From the NCBI RefSeq assembly GCF_001282685.1, contig NZ_LN875035.1, forward strand, positions 571,001 through 635,000: DNA of 64,000 nt, in the 5' to 3' direction. Every line of letters starts with the position of its first letter. Within the stretch, counting starts at the first letter, position 1. A model generated the notes under the pieces. It had not been told where the DNA came from. It saw only the letters and a program-made list of their open reading frames with translations, and searched no databases. Position numbers and translations under genes: made by a program. Of the stretch, positions 54,088-63,917 are shown in pieces. The DNA comes from Niameybacter massiliensis. GTDB lineage: Bacteria > Bacillota > Clostridia > Lachnospirales > Cellulosilyticaceae.

Positions 54088-54777
54088 TTATCTATTGTAA
54101 TCGCGTGTACCGAAGAGAGCGGTACCAATACGGACATGGGTAGCCCCTTCTTCGATAGCGATTTCATAATCATTACTCATACCCATCGATAATATACTTG
54201 TACTTATATTATCAATGTTTTGTTTTTGGATGTCAACTGATAAGTTATAAAGCAGTCTAAAGATTGACCTATTTTCCTCTGGGTTCTGGGTATAAGGTGC
54301 TACCGTCATAAATCCTTTAAGTCTTACATGTGACATTTTAGAAATTTCGTGAACAAGTTCTAATACTTCATCCATATAAATACCGTGCTTAGATTCTTCT
54401 TTCGCTACATTTACTTCTAATAAGATAGACGTCAATACATCCTTTTTCAATGATTCTTTTTGAATCTCCTTGGCTAATCTTAAACTATCTACAGAGTGAA
54501 TAAGAGATACATGCCCAACCACGTATTTTACTTTATTACGTTGCAAATGCCCTATAAGGTGCCATTCAATGGGATTTTGTATGTTTTTTATCTTACTCAT
54601 TAACTCTTGAACTTTATTTTCTCCAAAGTCTTTACAGCCTAATGCATAAGCTTGCTCAATGGCTTCTACTGGATATGTCTTTGAAACTGCAATCAGTGTT
54701 ACATCTTCTGGTTTTCTACCACTTTTAATAGCACTTTGCGCCATACGGCTTTCTATATTTTCTAATGCTTGTTTCAT
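54088..54777 (-). CDS. yggS: YggS-family pyridoxal-phosphate homeostasis protein
   Basis: Single-domain PLP-binding protein (PLPBP, YlmE in Bacillus) that helps balance vitamin B6 and amino acid pools. The PLP lysine is K33 in AVSKTYP; FGENKVQELMSK, WHLIGHLQRNKVK and LSMGMSNDYEIAIEEG are typical. The 229-residue length is usual. It is part of the classic yggS-sepF division-gene set and follows the HlyD-like gene by 12 bases. Confidence 0.95.
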   Translation of the reverse strand: MKQALENIESRMAQSAIKSGRKPEDVTLIAVSKTYPVEAIEQAYALGCKDFGENKVQELMSKIKNIQNPIEWHLIGHLQRNKVKYVVGHVSLIHSVDSLRLAKEIQKESLKKDVLTSILLEVNVAKEESKHGIYMDEVLELVHEISKMSHVRLKGFMTVAPYTQNPEENRSIFRLLYNLSVDIQKQNIDNISTSILSMGMSNDYEIAIEEGATHVRIGTALFGTRDYNR

Positions 54778-54789
54778 CTCATCACCTAT

Positions 54790-56760
54790 CTATTCATTTT
54801 GAACATTCATATACTTAAGAAGCTGATCTTCTTTTATGTTTTTTGGATTAGAAATAATTTGATCAAATTCTTTAAGTTTATTTTCTTTTCCACTACTTAA
54901 AATAGCATACTCTTCATTTACCATTTGAATAGCAATACGTTTAAACTGAGCAAACTGTCCATTAACGGTGTATACCCCTTGTACTGTTTCAAGCTCAGAA
55001 ACGGTATATTGGCTTCCTCCTTCAGGATGAGCTATAACTGTTCCTAATCCTACACCTTGTAATTGTTCAATTTGTTGCATAATATAAACATTTTTCTCAT
55101 CATCATATTGAATACGCATAGGTGTAAATACGCTTGTTTGCCCTTGTACTTTTAAAATACCCTTTTCAGAGCCTTGTTCTACAACATACTCTTTTGGAAT
55201 AGATAAAATATTTTTTTCAACAATTGCTTTAATCGGTATTTTTACCCCTTCTGCTCTATTTTGTCCAATACTAAACGAAACTTGTCTATTATTTAAGAAG
55301 TCGACTAAGTATTCATTTGCACTAAATACCAGTTTTGTCTTTTCACCTTCTTCTTTACTTTCTAATTTAAAACGTACATGATCACGTTTAGTATTGTCAA
55401 AATAAAGTTCATAATATTTACCTTGTTCTAGACTTAATGCATCTTCGCTATCAATATAAGTGACTACTTTCCATTTATCACTACGAATAATCTTATAAAG
55501 TGGTGTATTTGCTTCTGTTTGTAACGGTGCTATGGTAACTTCAGATTGTTTGACACTGTTTTGGAGTGTTTTATAGTTTTCAAGAGTCATATTTTCTAAT
55601 ACTTCTTCAGTTAAATTTGCTTCATAGCCGTCTAGACCATAAGATACAATACCTGCTTCAGGTGCTTTAAGGGCTGATTGATTATTTTTTAGGCTTTCTA
55701 ATACCTCTGTACGAGCGCCCTTAATCCCTTCCGTTGTTTTTGATTCATCTTGAACGTAAAGTGCTGTACGCTCTTCAATAGTTTTATCTAAAGACTGACG
55801 TAGTGTATAGACACTTTTAGGATTTTCCCAATACTTGCTATCCACAAAATTAGCCATTTCAGCTTTTAGTGTGTCATTGACTTGCTTCACATCAGGTTGA
55901 TAATACGAAAGTTCACTTCTTTTATCTTGTTTGCTATAAAGTGTATCGTCAATTGCATAAAGCTGTTTTTTTAATGCATCAATTTCGGAGCTTTTTGCAA
56001 CTAAACAAATACTACCGTCTTTTGCAACCTTTTCACTTTCTCCTACTATGTAATGAATATCACCTGTCTTAGTACTTTCATAAACTGCTTCATCTCTAAA
56101 AATAATCCCACTATAAAGATTTGAATTATCTATTACCCCACGTTGTACTGTTTGATACGAAACGGATGGATAAACAAAAAAGTCAATTGCACGTACAACG
56201 CCATAACTCATAAACATGACAAGTACCATAATCATTGCCATTTTCTTAACCATACGTTTTTTACGTCTCTTAGTATTTTGTTGGGCTTCTTTACGTGTTA
56301 TCTTATTTTTACTACGTAACTCTGCCTTACGTTGTTCAGGTGTCTTCGTCTCTACCCCTTGATATGTATATTGCTCCCCATACTCTCTTTCATAAGGATT
56401 ATTAACCCCTCTCTCACTATAGGATGAAGGATACCCATATGAAGTATTACTACTTTTTGTATTTTGTCTTGGTGTATAGCGATCCTCATAAGGGTTTGTA
56501 TAACCTCTTTGAGGTGCCCTTGATTCCGTTGTCCTTTTACTCTTATTAGTACTAGACTGATTGGCTTTGGTATTATATTGCTTACGATAAGGATTAGAAG
56601 GGGTAGAATAATCTTGTGTATCACTTCCATAAGGATTATAGTAATTACGCTTCTTACTGCGATAATCATCTAAATTATAAGCTCCCGTACTATTGGAATA
56701 GCCATTAGCGGAAGACTTTTTTGTTTTTTTGTTTTCATTTTTTCCTTTTGTTTTTTTCAT
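54790..56760 (-). CDS. HlyD-like single-pass membrane protein with NPY-repeat cytoplasmic tail
   Basis: A 656-residue protein. Residues 1-170 are hydrophilic and rich in Asn, Tyr, Ser and Lys, with four NPY motifs (42-44, 56-58, 89-91, 121-123). One membrane helix lies at about 172-194. The rest is extracytoplasmic and resembles the HlyD/RND adaptor fold: barrel-sandwich parts at about 205-245 and 365-395 around a helical hairpin, and a beta-rich C-terminus. Similar proteins are found before yggS-sepF in clostridia. The frame is open 30 codons further upstream, but the ATG at 56760 behind GAAGTGAG fits the promoter at 56791-56819. Function is unknown. Confidence 0.8.
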   Translation of the reverse strand: MKKTKGKNENKKTKKSSANGYSNSTGAYNLDDYRSKKRNYYNPYGSDTQDYSTPSNPYRKQYNTKANQSSTNKSKRTTESRAPQRGYTNPYEDRYTPRQNTKSSNTSYGYPSSYSERGVNNPYEREYGEQYTYQGVETKTPEQRKAELRSKNKITRKEAQQNTKRRKKRMVKKMAMIMVLVMFMSYGVVRAIDFFVYPSVSYQTVQRGVIDNSNLYSGIIFRDEAVYESTKTGDIHYIVGESEKVAKDGSICLVAKSSEIDALKKQLYAIDDTLYSKQDKRSELSYYQPDVKQVNDTLKAEMANFVDSKYWENPKSVYTLRQSLDKTIEERTALYVQDESKTTEGIKGARTEVLESLKNNQSALKAPEAGIVSYGLDGYEANLTEEVLENMTLENYKTLQNSVKQSEVTIAPLQTEANTPLYKIIRSDKWKVVTYIDSEDALSLEQGKYYELYFDNTKRDHVRFKLESKEEGEKTKLVFSANEYLVDFLNNRQVSFSIGQNRAEGVKIPIKAIVEKNILSIPKEYVVEQGSEKGILKVQGQTSVFTPMRIQYDDEKNVYIMQQIEQLQGVGLGTVIAHPEGGSQYTVSELETVQGVYTVNGQFAQFKRIAIQMVNEEYAILSSGKENKLKEFDQIISNPKNIKEDQLLKYMNVQNE

Positions 56761-56790
56761 CTGCTCACTTCCAATATTTTCTTTAATAGT

Positions 56791-56819
56791 ATCATATAAT
56801 GGATTGTTTAATCTTGCAA
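56791..56819 (-). promoter_or_regulatory. Sigma-A promoter of the HlyD-like gene
   Basis: Minus strand TTGCAA (56814-56819), 17-base spacer, TATGAT (56791-56796), between the spoIVA terminator and the gene. It would drive the HlyD-like gene, yggS, sepF, ylmH and divIVA. Confidence 0.68.
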
Positions 56820-56835
56820 GCATCGGAAGATACAA

Positions 56836-56861
56836 ATAAAAAAAAGGCACAATGTGCCTTT
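56836..56861 (-). terminator. Terminator after spoIVA
   Basis: Hairpin AAAGGCAC/GTGCCTTT with a short loop, followed by a run of Ts on the minus strand, about ten bases after the spoIVA stop. It separates the sporulation gene from the HlyD-yggS-sepF genes. Confidence 0.9.
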
Positions 56862-56871
56862 AAAAGTCGTC

Positions 56872-58350
56872 TTATAAAAGAATGCAAATAAGACCGCCAT
56901 TCCCCTCATTAATAATTTTTTGAAGGGTATCTTGAAGTTTAGTTTGTGCATCCTCTGGCATACGATAAAGTTTGTTTTGTAAACCTTCATTAACAAGTTC
57001 ATGAAGTGTCTTACCAAAAATGTTAGAATCCCAAATTTTTGTTGGATCTGTTTCAAATTCACTCATCATGTAATTGATAAGATCCTCACTTTGTTTCTCC
57101 GTACCCACTGTTGGAGAAACTTCTGTTTGGATATTGGCTTTAATAATGTGGTAACTTGGTGCACTTGCTTTAAGTTTCACACCAAAACTATTACCTTGTT
57201 TCACAATTTCAGGTTGTTCTAATGTAAGTTCATCAAATACAGGTGCTACAACACCATAACCTTTTTGTTTAACTTCATTAAGTGCATAAGCAACTTTATC
57301 ATATTCACGTTTTGTATCTGCTAAATCTTTAATAAGCGTCATAAGTTCATGATCACCATTAATTTCCATACCTGTTGTTTCAGAAAGTACACGATAAAAT
57401 AAATCATCTGTTGTGTTGACATCAATTTTAACAACGCCTTCACCTAAACGAATCTTTTCCAAATAAACATTTTTAATAAAATCTAGATCTTTAAATTGCT
57501 CTAGGCTCTGCTTAATTTGACGAATATTTTCTAATGGATAAATTACTTCTTTAATATAATCTACCCATTGCTTTTTGAGCCAATGTTCATTTTCTAAAGT
57601 TTCAATCCATTTAGGAAGCATGAATTGAACCTCATTCAGTGGGAACTCATAAAGTACTTTTTCAAGTAAATTATTAATATCCTCTACTTTCATTTGAGCA
57701 ACATCGATAGGAAGAACTGGCACATCATATTCTCTAGATAGGTTAGCCGTTTCTTCTAATACTTCTGGTGCATAAGGTCTCTTTGTATTATAGATCACAA
57801 TAAAAGGCTTTCCTATCTTTTTAAGTTCATTAATCGCACGTTCTTCAGCCTCTATGTAATTATTTCTTGGAATTTGTGTAAAGCTACCATCTGTAGTTAC
57901 AACAACACCTATTGTTGAATGGTTATTAATAACTTTCTTGGTTCCAATTTCTGCTGCTTGCATAAATGGGATTTCTTCTTCGAACCAAGGTGTTTTAACC
58001 ATACGTGGCACGTTATTATACATATGTCCTTCTGCTTCTGGAATCATATAGCCTACACAATCGATAAGGCGTACATTTACATCAAAGTCGCCACCAATTT
58101 TAATATTCACAGCTTCATTAGGAATAAATTTAGGCTCTGTCGTTGTAATGACCTTACCGTCTCCACTTTGTGGCAATTCATCTTGTGCACGCCCTTTGCT
58201 ATGTTCATTTTCAATGTTAGGAATAACAAGTGCTTCCATAAAACGCTTAATGAATGTAGATTTACCTGTACGTACTGGACCTACTACGCCCAAATAAATG
58301 TCTCCATTGGTTCTTTCTGAAATATCTCTGTAGATATCATAATACTCCAT
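56872..58350 (-). CDS. spoIVA: Stage IV sporulation protein A (spore-coat scaffold ATPase)
   Basis: Coats the forespore surface; hydrolyses ATP to polymerise. Walker A GPVRTGKS at 24-31, GVVVTTDGSFTQIPRNNYIEA and VIYNTKRP in the nucleotide domain, then a long middle region and a C-terminal domain ending GGLICILL. The 492-residue length equals that of the family. ATG behind GAGGAGG. A likely sigma-E promoter precedes it, which fits mother-cell expression in Bacillus. Confidence 0.98.
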   Translation of the reverse strand: MEYYDIYRDISERTNGDIYLGVVGPVRTGKSTFIKRFMEALVIPNIENEHSKGRAQDELPQSGDGKVITTTEPKFIPNEAVNIKIGGDFDVNVRLIDCVGYMIPEAEGHMYNNVPRMVKTPWFEEEIPFMQAAEIGTKKVINNHSTIGVVVTTDGSFTQIPRNNYIEAEERAINELKKIGKPFIVIYNTKRPYAPEVLEETANLSREYDVPVLPIDVAQMKVEDINNLLEKVLYEFPLNEVQFMLPKWIETLENEHWLKKQWVDYIKEVIYPLENIRQIKQSLEQFKDLDFIKNVYLEKIRLGEGVVKIDVNTTDDLFYRVLSETTGMEINGDHELMTLIKDLADTKREYDKVAYALNEVKQKGYGVVAPVFDELTLEQPEIVKQGNSFGVKLKASAPSYHIIKANIQTEVSPTVGTEKQSEDLINYMMSEFETDPTKIWDSNIFGKTLHELVNEGLQNKLYRMPEDAQTKLQDTLQKIINEGNGGLICILL

Positions 58351-58373
58351 TAAAAAACGCCTCCTCTATTTAA

Positions 58374-58402
58374 AATGTATGGGTACATTTAAATATATGT
58401 GA
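58374..58402 (-). promoter_or_regulatory. Probable sigma-E promoter of spoIVA
   Basis: Minus strand CATACATT (58374-58381), seven of eight matches to the Bacillus sigma-E -10 consensus, with TCACATA (58396-58402), five of seven to the -35 consensus, at the right 14-base spacing. Position 24 bases before spoIVA and known sigma-E control of spoIVA support it. Confidence 0.6.
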
Positions 58403-58425
58403 GAAGGCGTAAGATATACCACTCT

Positions 58426-59421
58426 TTAATCAAAACTCTCCATTTTTTTATCACGGCACATAAGTTTTGTTACAACTTCATCTACAGGAGCATTTTCAAA
58501 AAGTCCTTCATAGATTGCTGTAATGATTGGCATTTCAATATTATGTTTTTTCATAAGTGCATAAGCACCTTTAGTTGTAGGAACTCCTTCTACAACCATA
58601 TTTACTTTCTTGATTGCTTCATCTAGAGTATAACCTTGTCCAATAAGTTCACCACATCTACGATTACGGCTATGGCCACTCATACAAGTTACAATAAGAT
58701 CACCTATTCCTGTTAGACCACCGAAAGTATTAGGATTTCCTCCCATTGCTACGCCTAGTCTAGCGATTTCTGCAATACCTCTTGTAATAAGTGCGGCCTT
58801 TGAATTATCACCATAGCCTAATCCTTCTGCAACACCAGATGCAAGTGCTATAACATTTTTAAGTGCTCCACCTAATTCAACACCTATAATATCTGGGTTT
58901 GTATAGACTCTAAAATATTCTGTTATGAATAAGTCTTGAATATACTCTGCACTCACCATACATTCGCTACTAGCAACAACAGCTGTTGGCATATGTCTAG
59001 CTACTTCTTCTGCATGGCTTGGTCCTGATAAAACAACAACTTTGTTTGGTACAACAGATTCGATAACTTGGGAAAGGGTATAAAGTGTTTCAAATTCAAT
59101 CCCCTTAGAAACATTGACAATAACAGTCTCCTTCTCTAAATAAGGCATAATTGCTTCTGAAGTTGTACGTATAGCCTTTGAAGGTACAGCCATTACTACA
59201 ACATCTTTACCCTCTACACATTCTTCATAATCTGTAGAAAAATGAATTTCTAATGGTATTTTAATACCTGGTAAACAACGTTTATTCTCTCTATAAGTGA
59301 GCAAGTCATCTTTTTCTTTTTGGTCATAGCACCATACTGTTACATCATGCCCTTTTTCATTAAGCAATAAACTAAGTGCTAATCCCCAACTTCCTGCTCC
59401 AAGTACACCTATCTTTTGCAT
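58426..59421 (-). CDS. gpsA: Glycerol-3-phosphate dehydrogenase [NAD(P)+]
   Basis: Reduces dihydroxyacetone phosphate to glycerol 3-phosphate for phospholipids. N-terminal Rossmann motif GVLGAGSWGLALSLLL (about 5-20), NVSKGIE, a GALKNVIALASGVAEGLGYGDN stretch with the catalytic lysine, and GLTGIGDLIVTCMSGHSRN. The 331-residue length is normal. It follows plsY by 12 bases; the two act in the same pathway. Confidence 0.97.
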   Translation of the reverse strand: MQKIGVLGAGSWGLALSLLLNEKGHDVTVWCYDQKEKDDLLTYRENKRCLPGIKIPLEIHFSTDYEECVEGKDVVVMAVPSKAIRTTSEAIMPYLEKETVIVNVSKGIEFETLYTLSQVIESVVPNKVVVLSGPSHAEEVARHMPTAVVASSECMVSAEYIQDLFITEYFRVYTNPDIIGVELGGALKNVIALASGVAEGLGYGDNSKAALITRGIAEIARLGVAMGGNPNTFGGLTGIGDLIVTCMSGHSRNRRCGELIGQGYTLDEAIKKVNMVVEGVPTTKGAYALMKKHNIEMPIITAIYEGLFENAPVDEVVTKLMCRDKKMESFD

Positions 59422-59433
59422 CCCTATGCCTCC

Positions 59434-60039
59434 TTATTTCTTGCTGCCAAGCTTTGATTCTGTCCCATTGAGTAATCTTGCGATATTCTCCTTATGTCTA
59501 TAGGCTGTAATACCTGCAATCACTACACCTAAGGATACAATCTCTACAATATTAGGAGACCCTTTGTAGAATACGTAAAGTAAAATAGGAATAAAACCTG
59601 TTAAAAGGAGTGAACTACTTGAGACAATACGTGTAGTCCATGCACTTATAACAAAGATCAGACTTACAATAAGTGCTATTCTGATATCAATAAAATAAAT
59701 GGTTCCTACTGTTACAGCAATCCCTTTTCCTCCTTTAAATTTAAAGAAGAGTGGGTAGCTATGCCCAATGATTGCACCAATACCCGCATAAAGTCCTGCG
59801 AGTAATGATGTATCTGGAAATAGTAATTTTGCAATCATAACAGCAGCTGCTGCCTTTAGTACATCGCCTATAAATACAATTAATGCCGCTTTTTTACCTA
59901 GTACACGTAAAGTATTTGTTGCCCCCGCATTTCCACTTCCGTGTTCACGAATTTCAATTCCTTGTAATCTTCCATACAAAATAGCTGTTTGTATGCCCCC
60001 AAGCAAATACCCGAGACCAAGTGCAATCAATCGGTACAT
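59434..60039 (-). CDS. plsY: Acyl-phosphate:glycerol-3-phosphate acyltransferase PlsY
   Basis: First acyl transfer to glycerol 3-phosphate. Membrane protein of 201 residues, about five to seven helices, with the conserved REHGSGNAGATNTLRVLG loop (about 32-49), FKFKGGKGIAVTVG (about 98-111) and a third loop near the C-terminus. It lies two bases after der and just before gpsA, which makes its substrate. Confidence 0.97.
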   Translation of the reverse strand: MYRLIALGLGYLLGGIQTAILYGRLQGIEIREHGSGNAGATNTLRVLGKKAALIVFIGDVLKAAAAVMIAKLLFPDTSLLAGLYAGIGAIIGHSYPLFFKFKGGKGIAVTVGTIYFIDIRIALIVSLIFVISAWTTRIVSSSSLLLTGFIPILLYVFYKGSPNIVEIVSLGVVIAGITAYRHKENIARLLNGTESKLGSKK

Positions 60040-60041
60040 GA

Positions 60042-61370
60042 TTATTCATCCTTCTTTCCTTTTTCTCTTACGATAAAGTGAATTGGTGTACCTTTAAAGC
60101 CAAAGGCTTCACGCATTTGATTTTCGATGTATCTTAAATAAGAGAAATGCATCAATTCTTTATCGTTTACAAAGAGTACAAATGTTGGTGGTTTTACACT
60201 TACTTGTGTCATGTAGAGAATCTTAAGTGCTTTACCTTTGTCATGTGGTGGTTGGTTCATTGCTGTTGCTTCATATAATACATCATTAAGTAATCCTGTG
60301 CTAATACGAAGTGTTTGATTTTGAGCGATTGTATGAATCATATCAAATAGCTTACCAATACGTTGTCCTGTCATAGCTGAAATAAACATACATGGTGCAT
60401 ATTGCATATAAGCTAAAGTATTTGTAATATCTTTTAAATAAGCATTCATTGTTTTATCGTTTTTCTCAATTGAATCCCATTTGTTTACAACGATAATACA
60501 ACCTTTTCCTGCTTCATGAGCGATCCCTGCAATTTTTGTATCTTGTTCTGTAATACCTTCATTTGCATCAATCATAATAAGAACAATATCCGCACGCTCT
60601 ACAGCAGCTACTGTACGTATAATACTGTATTTTTCGATCGCTTCTGTTACTTTTTTACGTTTTCTAAGCCCTGCTGTATCAATTAATACATATTTTTGAT
60701 CATCAATTGTTACTTCTGTATCTACAGAATCACGTGTTGTTCCTGCAATCTCACTTACAATAACACGTTCTTCTCCACAAATTTTGTTTACAAGTGAAGA
60801 TTTACCTACGTTTGGTTTACCAATGATAGCAACTTTAATTGCATCATCTTCTTCTTCATCGTCAGTTGGTTGTGGGAAGTATTCTACAATCGCATCTAAC
60901 ATATCTCCTAAGTTAAGAGGTTGTCCAGCTGAAATTGGAATAGGATCACCAAGTCCTAAGTTATAGAACTCATAAATCCCCATTGTTTGTGTTTGCATAT
61001 CATCTACTTTATTAACTACAAGTACAACAGGTTTATGTGATTTTCTAAGCATATTCGCAACATGCATATCTGAATCTGTAAGGCCTGTTTTATTATCTAC
61101 TAAGAATACAATAACGTCTGCGGAAGCAATCGCTGCTTCTGCTTGTCTACGCATTTGAGATAAAATAATATCGTTACTCTCTGGCTCAATACCACCTGTA
61201 TCGATCATTGTAAATTTGTAATTAAGCCATTCTACATCTGCATAAATTCTATCACGTGTTACTCCTGGTGTATCATCAACGATAGAAATTCTAGCTTTCG
61301 CAAGTCTATTAAATAAGGTAGACTTTCCTACATTTGGTCTCCCTATAATTGCAACAATTGGTTTACTCAT
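60042..61370 (-). CDS. der: Ribosome-assembly GTPase Der (EngA)
   Basis: Double GTPase needed for 50S assembly. Two G domains: P-loops GRPNVGKST (about 10-18) and GKPNVGKSS (about 184-192), each with DTAG/DTGG and NKxD (VNKVDD, VNKWDS) motifs, then a KH-like domain (about 350-442) with [11 protein letters not shown]. The 442-residue length is typical. It overlaps the upstream radical-SAM gene by four bases. Confidence 0.98.
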   Translation of the reverse strand: MSKPIVAIIGRPNVGKSTLFNRLAKARISIVDDTPGVTRDRIYADVEWLNYKFTMIDTGGIEPESNDIILSQMRRQAEAAIASADVIVFLVDNKTGLTDSDMHVANMLRKSHKPVVLVVNKVDDMQTQTMGIYEFYNLGLGDPIPISAGQPLNLGDMLDAIVEYFPQPTDDEEEDDAIKVAIIGKPNVGKSSLVNKICGEERVIVSEIAGTTRDSVDTEVTIDDQKYVLIDTAGLRKRKKVTEAIEKYSIIRTVAAVERADIVLIMIDANEGITEQDTKIAGIAHEAGKGCIIVVNKWDSIEKNDKTMNAYLKDITNTLAYMQYAPCMFISAMTGQRIGKLFDMIHTIAQNQTLRISTGLLNDVLYEATAMNQPPHDKGKALKILYMTQVSVKPPTFVLFVNDKELMHFSYLRYIENQMREAFGFKGTPIHFIVREKGKKDE

Positions 61371-62713
61371 TTTATTTCTCCTTTTGCATGTAAAATCTTA
61401 TCTAGCCATTCTTGTCCCTCATTCGGCATCACGAGAACCGGAACTCCTAGTTCACTCTTCAGTTGATCTACAGTATAGTCATCTAAAAAGACCTCTTCAC
61501 CACATTTTAACATATTCTCAGCAATTAGCAAAACTTTCCCTAAGTTTTGTTTAGATTTTAGTGTCTTTACAATGTCTTGTCCTGTCAAAAGTCCTGTTAC
61601 AGTTACATATTCACCAAAATATTCATTGATAATAGGATAAACATGTATTTTAATATGTGGGAATTTTTCTTCTAGTTTTGCAACACAATTTTTCATAAAT
61701 ACTTCTGTAATACATCCTGTTGCTATTGAACATTCAAATGCTTCTCCATTATCTGTCGCCTCTTTAAGTGCTTCTTCTAATTCATACTCAAATTTTGTCA
61801 GCATTCCAACACCATTATCTAAAACAGGGAATCCTTCATATTCATCATAACTTGGCTTTGGCATTTTTCCTGTAATATAGAATTCATCTGCTGCAAAGAC
61901 AAAGCGTGTACCCATCTTCTCTAAATAATATTTTTGCCATTTTTCTATAACTTCTACAACTTCTCTTGCTGATTCCTCATTAAATGATTCTAAATAAGGC
62001 AGGTTTTCTCTAAATTTTGAAACTCCTACTGGAACAACAGTTAATGATAGTATATCTGGTATAAACGTACTTAAGTCTTGTATTGTTTGGTCAAGAACCT
62101 TACCATCATTTAAACCTGGACATAATACAATTTGTCCATTAATTTGTATACCATGATCAACTAAAGTACCCAGTTGCTCCATAATTTTACCTGCAAAGCG
62201 GTTATGAAGTAATGTTTGCCTTACCTCTGGGTCTGTAGCATGAATGGATACATTAAGTGGTGAAAGTCGGTATTTGATCATACGTTCTTGGTCATACTCA
62301 GATATATTAGTAAGTGTAATGTAGTTACCATTTAAAAAAGACATACGCCAGTCGTCATCTTTAAAGTACACTGTTTGACGCATATTAGGGGGAAGTTGGT
62401 CAATGAAACAGAACTTACACTTATTACGACATTTTAGTAACTCATCCATAAGTTCTGTTTCAAAAACCAGACCTAAATCATCTCCATAGTCTTTTTCAAT
62501 TTCGAAATCCCAAACTTCTCCATTTGCTTTCTCAACTTTAACTTCTATCTCCTCATCACTTAGTAAAAAGCGATAATCAAAGACATCTTGAATACGTTCC
62601 CCATTAATAGATAATAGTTTATCACCTTTTTCAAGTTCTAACTCTTTGGCAATGCTGTCTTCAAGTACGTCAACTATAAGGTGTGATTTATAAGTATTTT
62701 TCAATTTATTCAA
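61367..62713 (-). CDS. PDZ, radical-SAM and DUF512 protein
   Basis: A 448-residue member of the DUF512 family. N-terminal PDZ-like segment (about 10-60: [20 protein letters not shown]), a radical-SAM-type cluster motif C95-x3-C99-x2-C102 (CRNKCKFC) with [20 protein letters not shown] after it, and the DUF512 C-terminal half (about 240-440). It probably holds an iron-sulfur cluster; substrate is unknown. It is almost always found next to der in clostridia, as here (4-base overlap). Confidence 0.9.
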   Translation of the reverse strand: MNKLKNTYKSHLIVDVLEDSIAKELELEKGDKLLSINGERIQDVFDYRFLLSDEEIEVKVEKANGEVWDFEIEKDYGDDLGLVFETELMDELLKCRNKCKFCFIDQLPPNMRQTVYFKDDDWRMSFLNGNYITLTNISEYDQERMIKYRLSPLNVSIHATDPEVRQTLLHNRFAGKIMEQLGTLVDHGIQINGQIVLCPGLNDGKVLDQTIQDLSTFIPDILSLTVVPVGVSKFRENLPYLESFNEESAREVVEVIEKWQKYYLEKMGTRFVFAADEFYITGKMPKPSYDEYEGFPVLDNGVGMLTKFEYELEEALKEATDNGEAFECSIATGCITEVFMKNCVAKLEEKFPHIKIHVYPIINEYFGEYVTVTGLLTGQDIVKTLKSKQNLGKVLLIAENMLKCGEEVFLDDYTVDQLKSELGVPVLVMPNEGQEWLDKILHAKGEIK

Positions 62714-62716
62714 CTC

Positions 62717-63544
62717 CTATTTTAAGTACATAAAAGCACCTAACGTTCCTCTTTTACCTTGGGTTTTTCGATGTGAGAAAAACGTATCACTCTGACAACA
62801 CGTACACATCTCAGCCTTAGCAATCTGATTTGGTTTTATACCTATTGTTTCTAAACTATAAGCATTACATGCCCACAAATCTATATTATATTTATCATTT
62901 TTAGTATTTTTAACAATAAAAGGTTGCTCACCAAATCGTTCTAAAAAGACGTCAGCTACATCTGTATGGACCTCAAAACAACAAGGTCCTATAGATGGTC
63001 CAATACCAACTTCAATGTCTTCTAGAGGAATATTGTGTTCTTGGTGCCATATGTCTATCATTTTTTTACCAATTTCATTAACAGTGCCACGCCAGCCTGC
63101 GTGGGCCATTCCAATCATACCATACTTTCTTGCATAAAAAAATAGTGGAACGCAATCTGCATAGTGTGTAACCAGCGTAAGCCCTTTCTCTTTTGTATAA
63201 ATACCATCTAAACTTTCCCATTTATTAGGTGTTATAATACCATTACCTGCATCATTACTTGTAACTTCTGCTATTTGTGTTTCATGCACTTGTCTACTAA
63301 GTACCATCTGCTCTATACTTGTTCCAAGTAATGTACCTACACGTCGATAGTTCTCTACTACATTTTCTCTATCATCCCCACGGTTAAATCCTAAATTTAG
63401 GCTTTCACATTCTCCTTTGCTTACACCACCTAACTTTGTTGTAAAGCAATGTCCCATATTTGAATCATTCTCCCAACATTCAAATATAACATGAGGTATG
63501 ATCCCTTCTTCTTTATAAATTGCACCACGTTTTTGTTCCATCAT
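62717..63544 (-). CDS. pgeF: Peptidoglycan editing factor PgeF / purine nucleoside phosphorylase family (YfiH, YlmD)
   Basis: Member of the multi-copper-polyphenol-oxidase-like family whose relatives act on purine nucleosides and proofread muropeptides. The metal ligands H87 (RQVHET), C131 (HYADCVPLF) and H148 (MAHAGWRGT) are intact; GIGPSIGPCCFEV is also conserved. Length 275 residues. Two adjacent ATG codons follow GGAGG, so the start is uncertain by one residue. It is three bases before the DUF512 gene. In Bacillus the homologue ylmD lies beside ylmE (yggS); here it is moved to the der group. Confidence 0.92.
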   Translation of the reverse strand: MMEQKRGAIYKEEGIIPHVIFECWENDSNMGHCFTTKLGGVSKGECESLNLGFNRGDDRENVVENYRRVGTLLGTSIEQMVLSRQVHETQIAEVTSNDAGNGIITPNKWESLDGIYTKEKGLTLVTHYADCVPLFFYARKYGMIGMAHAGWRGTVNEIGKKMIDIWHQEHNIPLEDIEVGIGPSIGPCCFEVHTDVADVFLERFGEQPFIVKNTKNDKYNIDLWACNAYSLETIGIKPNQIAKAEMCTCCQSDTFFSHRKTQGKRGTLGAFMYLK

Positions 63545-63554
63545 GATTTCCTCC

Positions 63555-63917
63555 CTAAAATGCCGCCTTTAAATGTGTAAGTTGGTCACCTAATATCTCA
63601 ATCACATCAAATCGACATGCTACTTCTTTTTTATAATGTGCCATGAGATAGTACTTGGCCACATTAATAATTCTCTTCTTCTTATAATAGTTGACACTCT
63701 CCCTAGGTAGACCACATTTTGCTGAATAGCGATATTTAATTTCTACAAAAACAATATAGTCATTGTCTTTAGCAATAAGATCTATTTCTCCTAGGCGGCA
63801 ACGATAATTCATCTGAAGAATTGTATAACCTAATGATTCTAAGTATATTTTTGCTTTTTGTTCATAATAACTGCCAACTTGCCTATTATTCTTTTGACAC
63901 TTTACCGTAGAGTTCAT
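63555..63917 (-). CDS. yraN: UPF0102 (YraN) family protein
   Basis: A 120-residue protein of the endonuclease-like UPF0102 family, with the core QVGSYYEQKAKIYLESLGY, GEIDLIAKDNDYIVFVEIKY (acidic D and E-x-K of a restriction-endonuclease fold) and CRFDVIEI. Function is not settled. GTG at 63926 and ATG at 63917 are both possible starts; the ATG is chosen. Its 5' end overlaps the 3' end of the FlhB-like gene by 32 bases. Confidence 0.9.
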   Translation of the reverse strand: MNSTVKCQKNNRQVGSYYEQKAKIYLESLGYTILQMNYRCRLGEIDLIAKDNDYIVFVEIKYRYSAKCGLPRESVNYYKKKRIINVAKYYLMAHYKKEVACRFDVIEILGDQLTHLKAAF

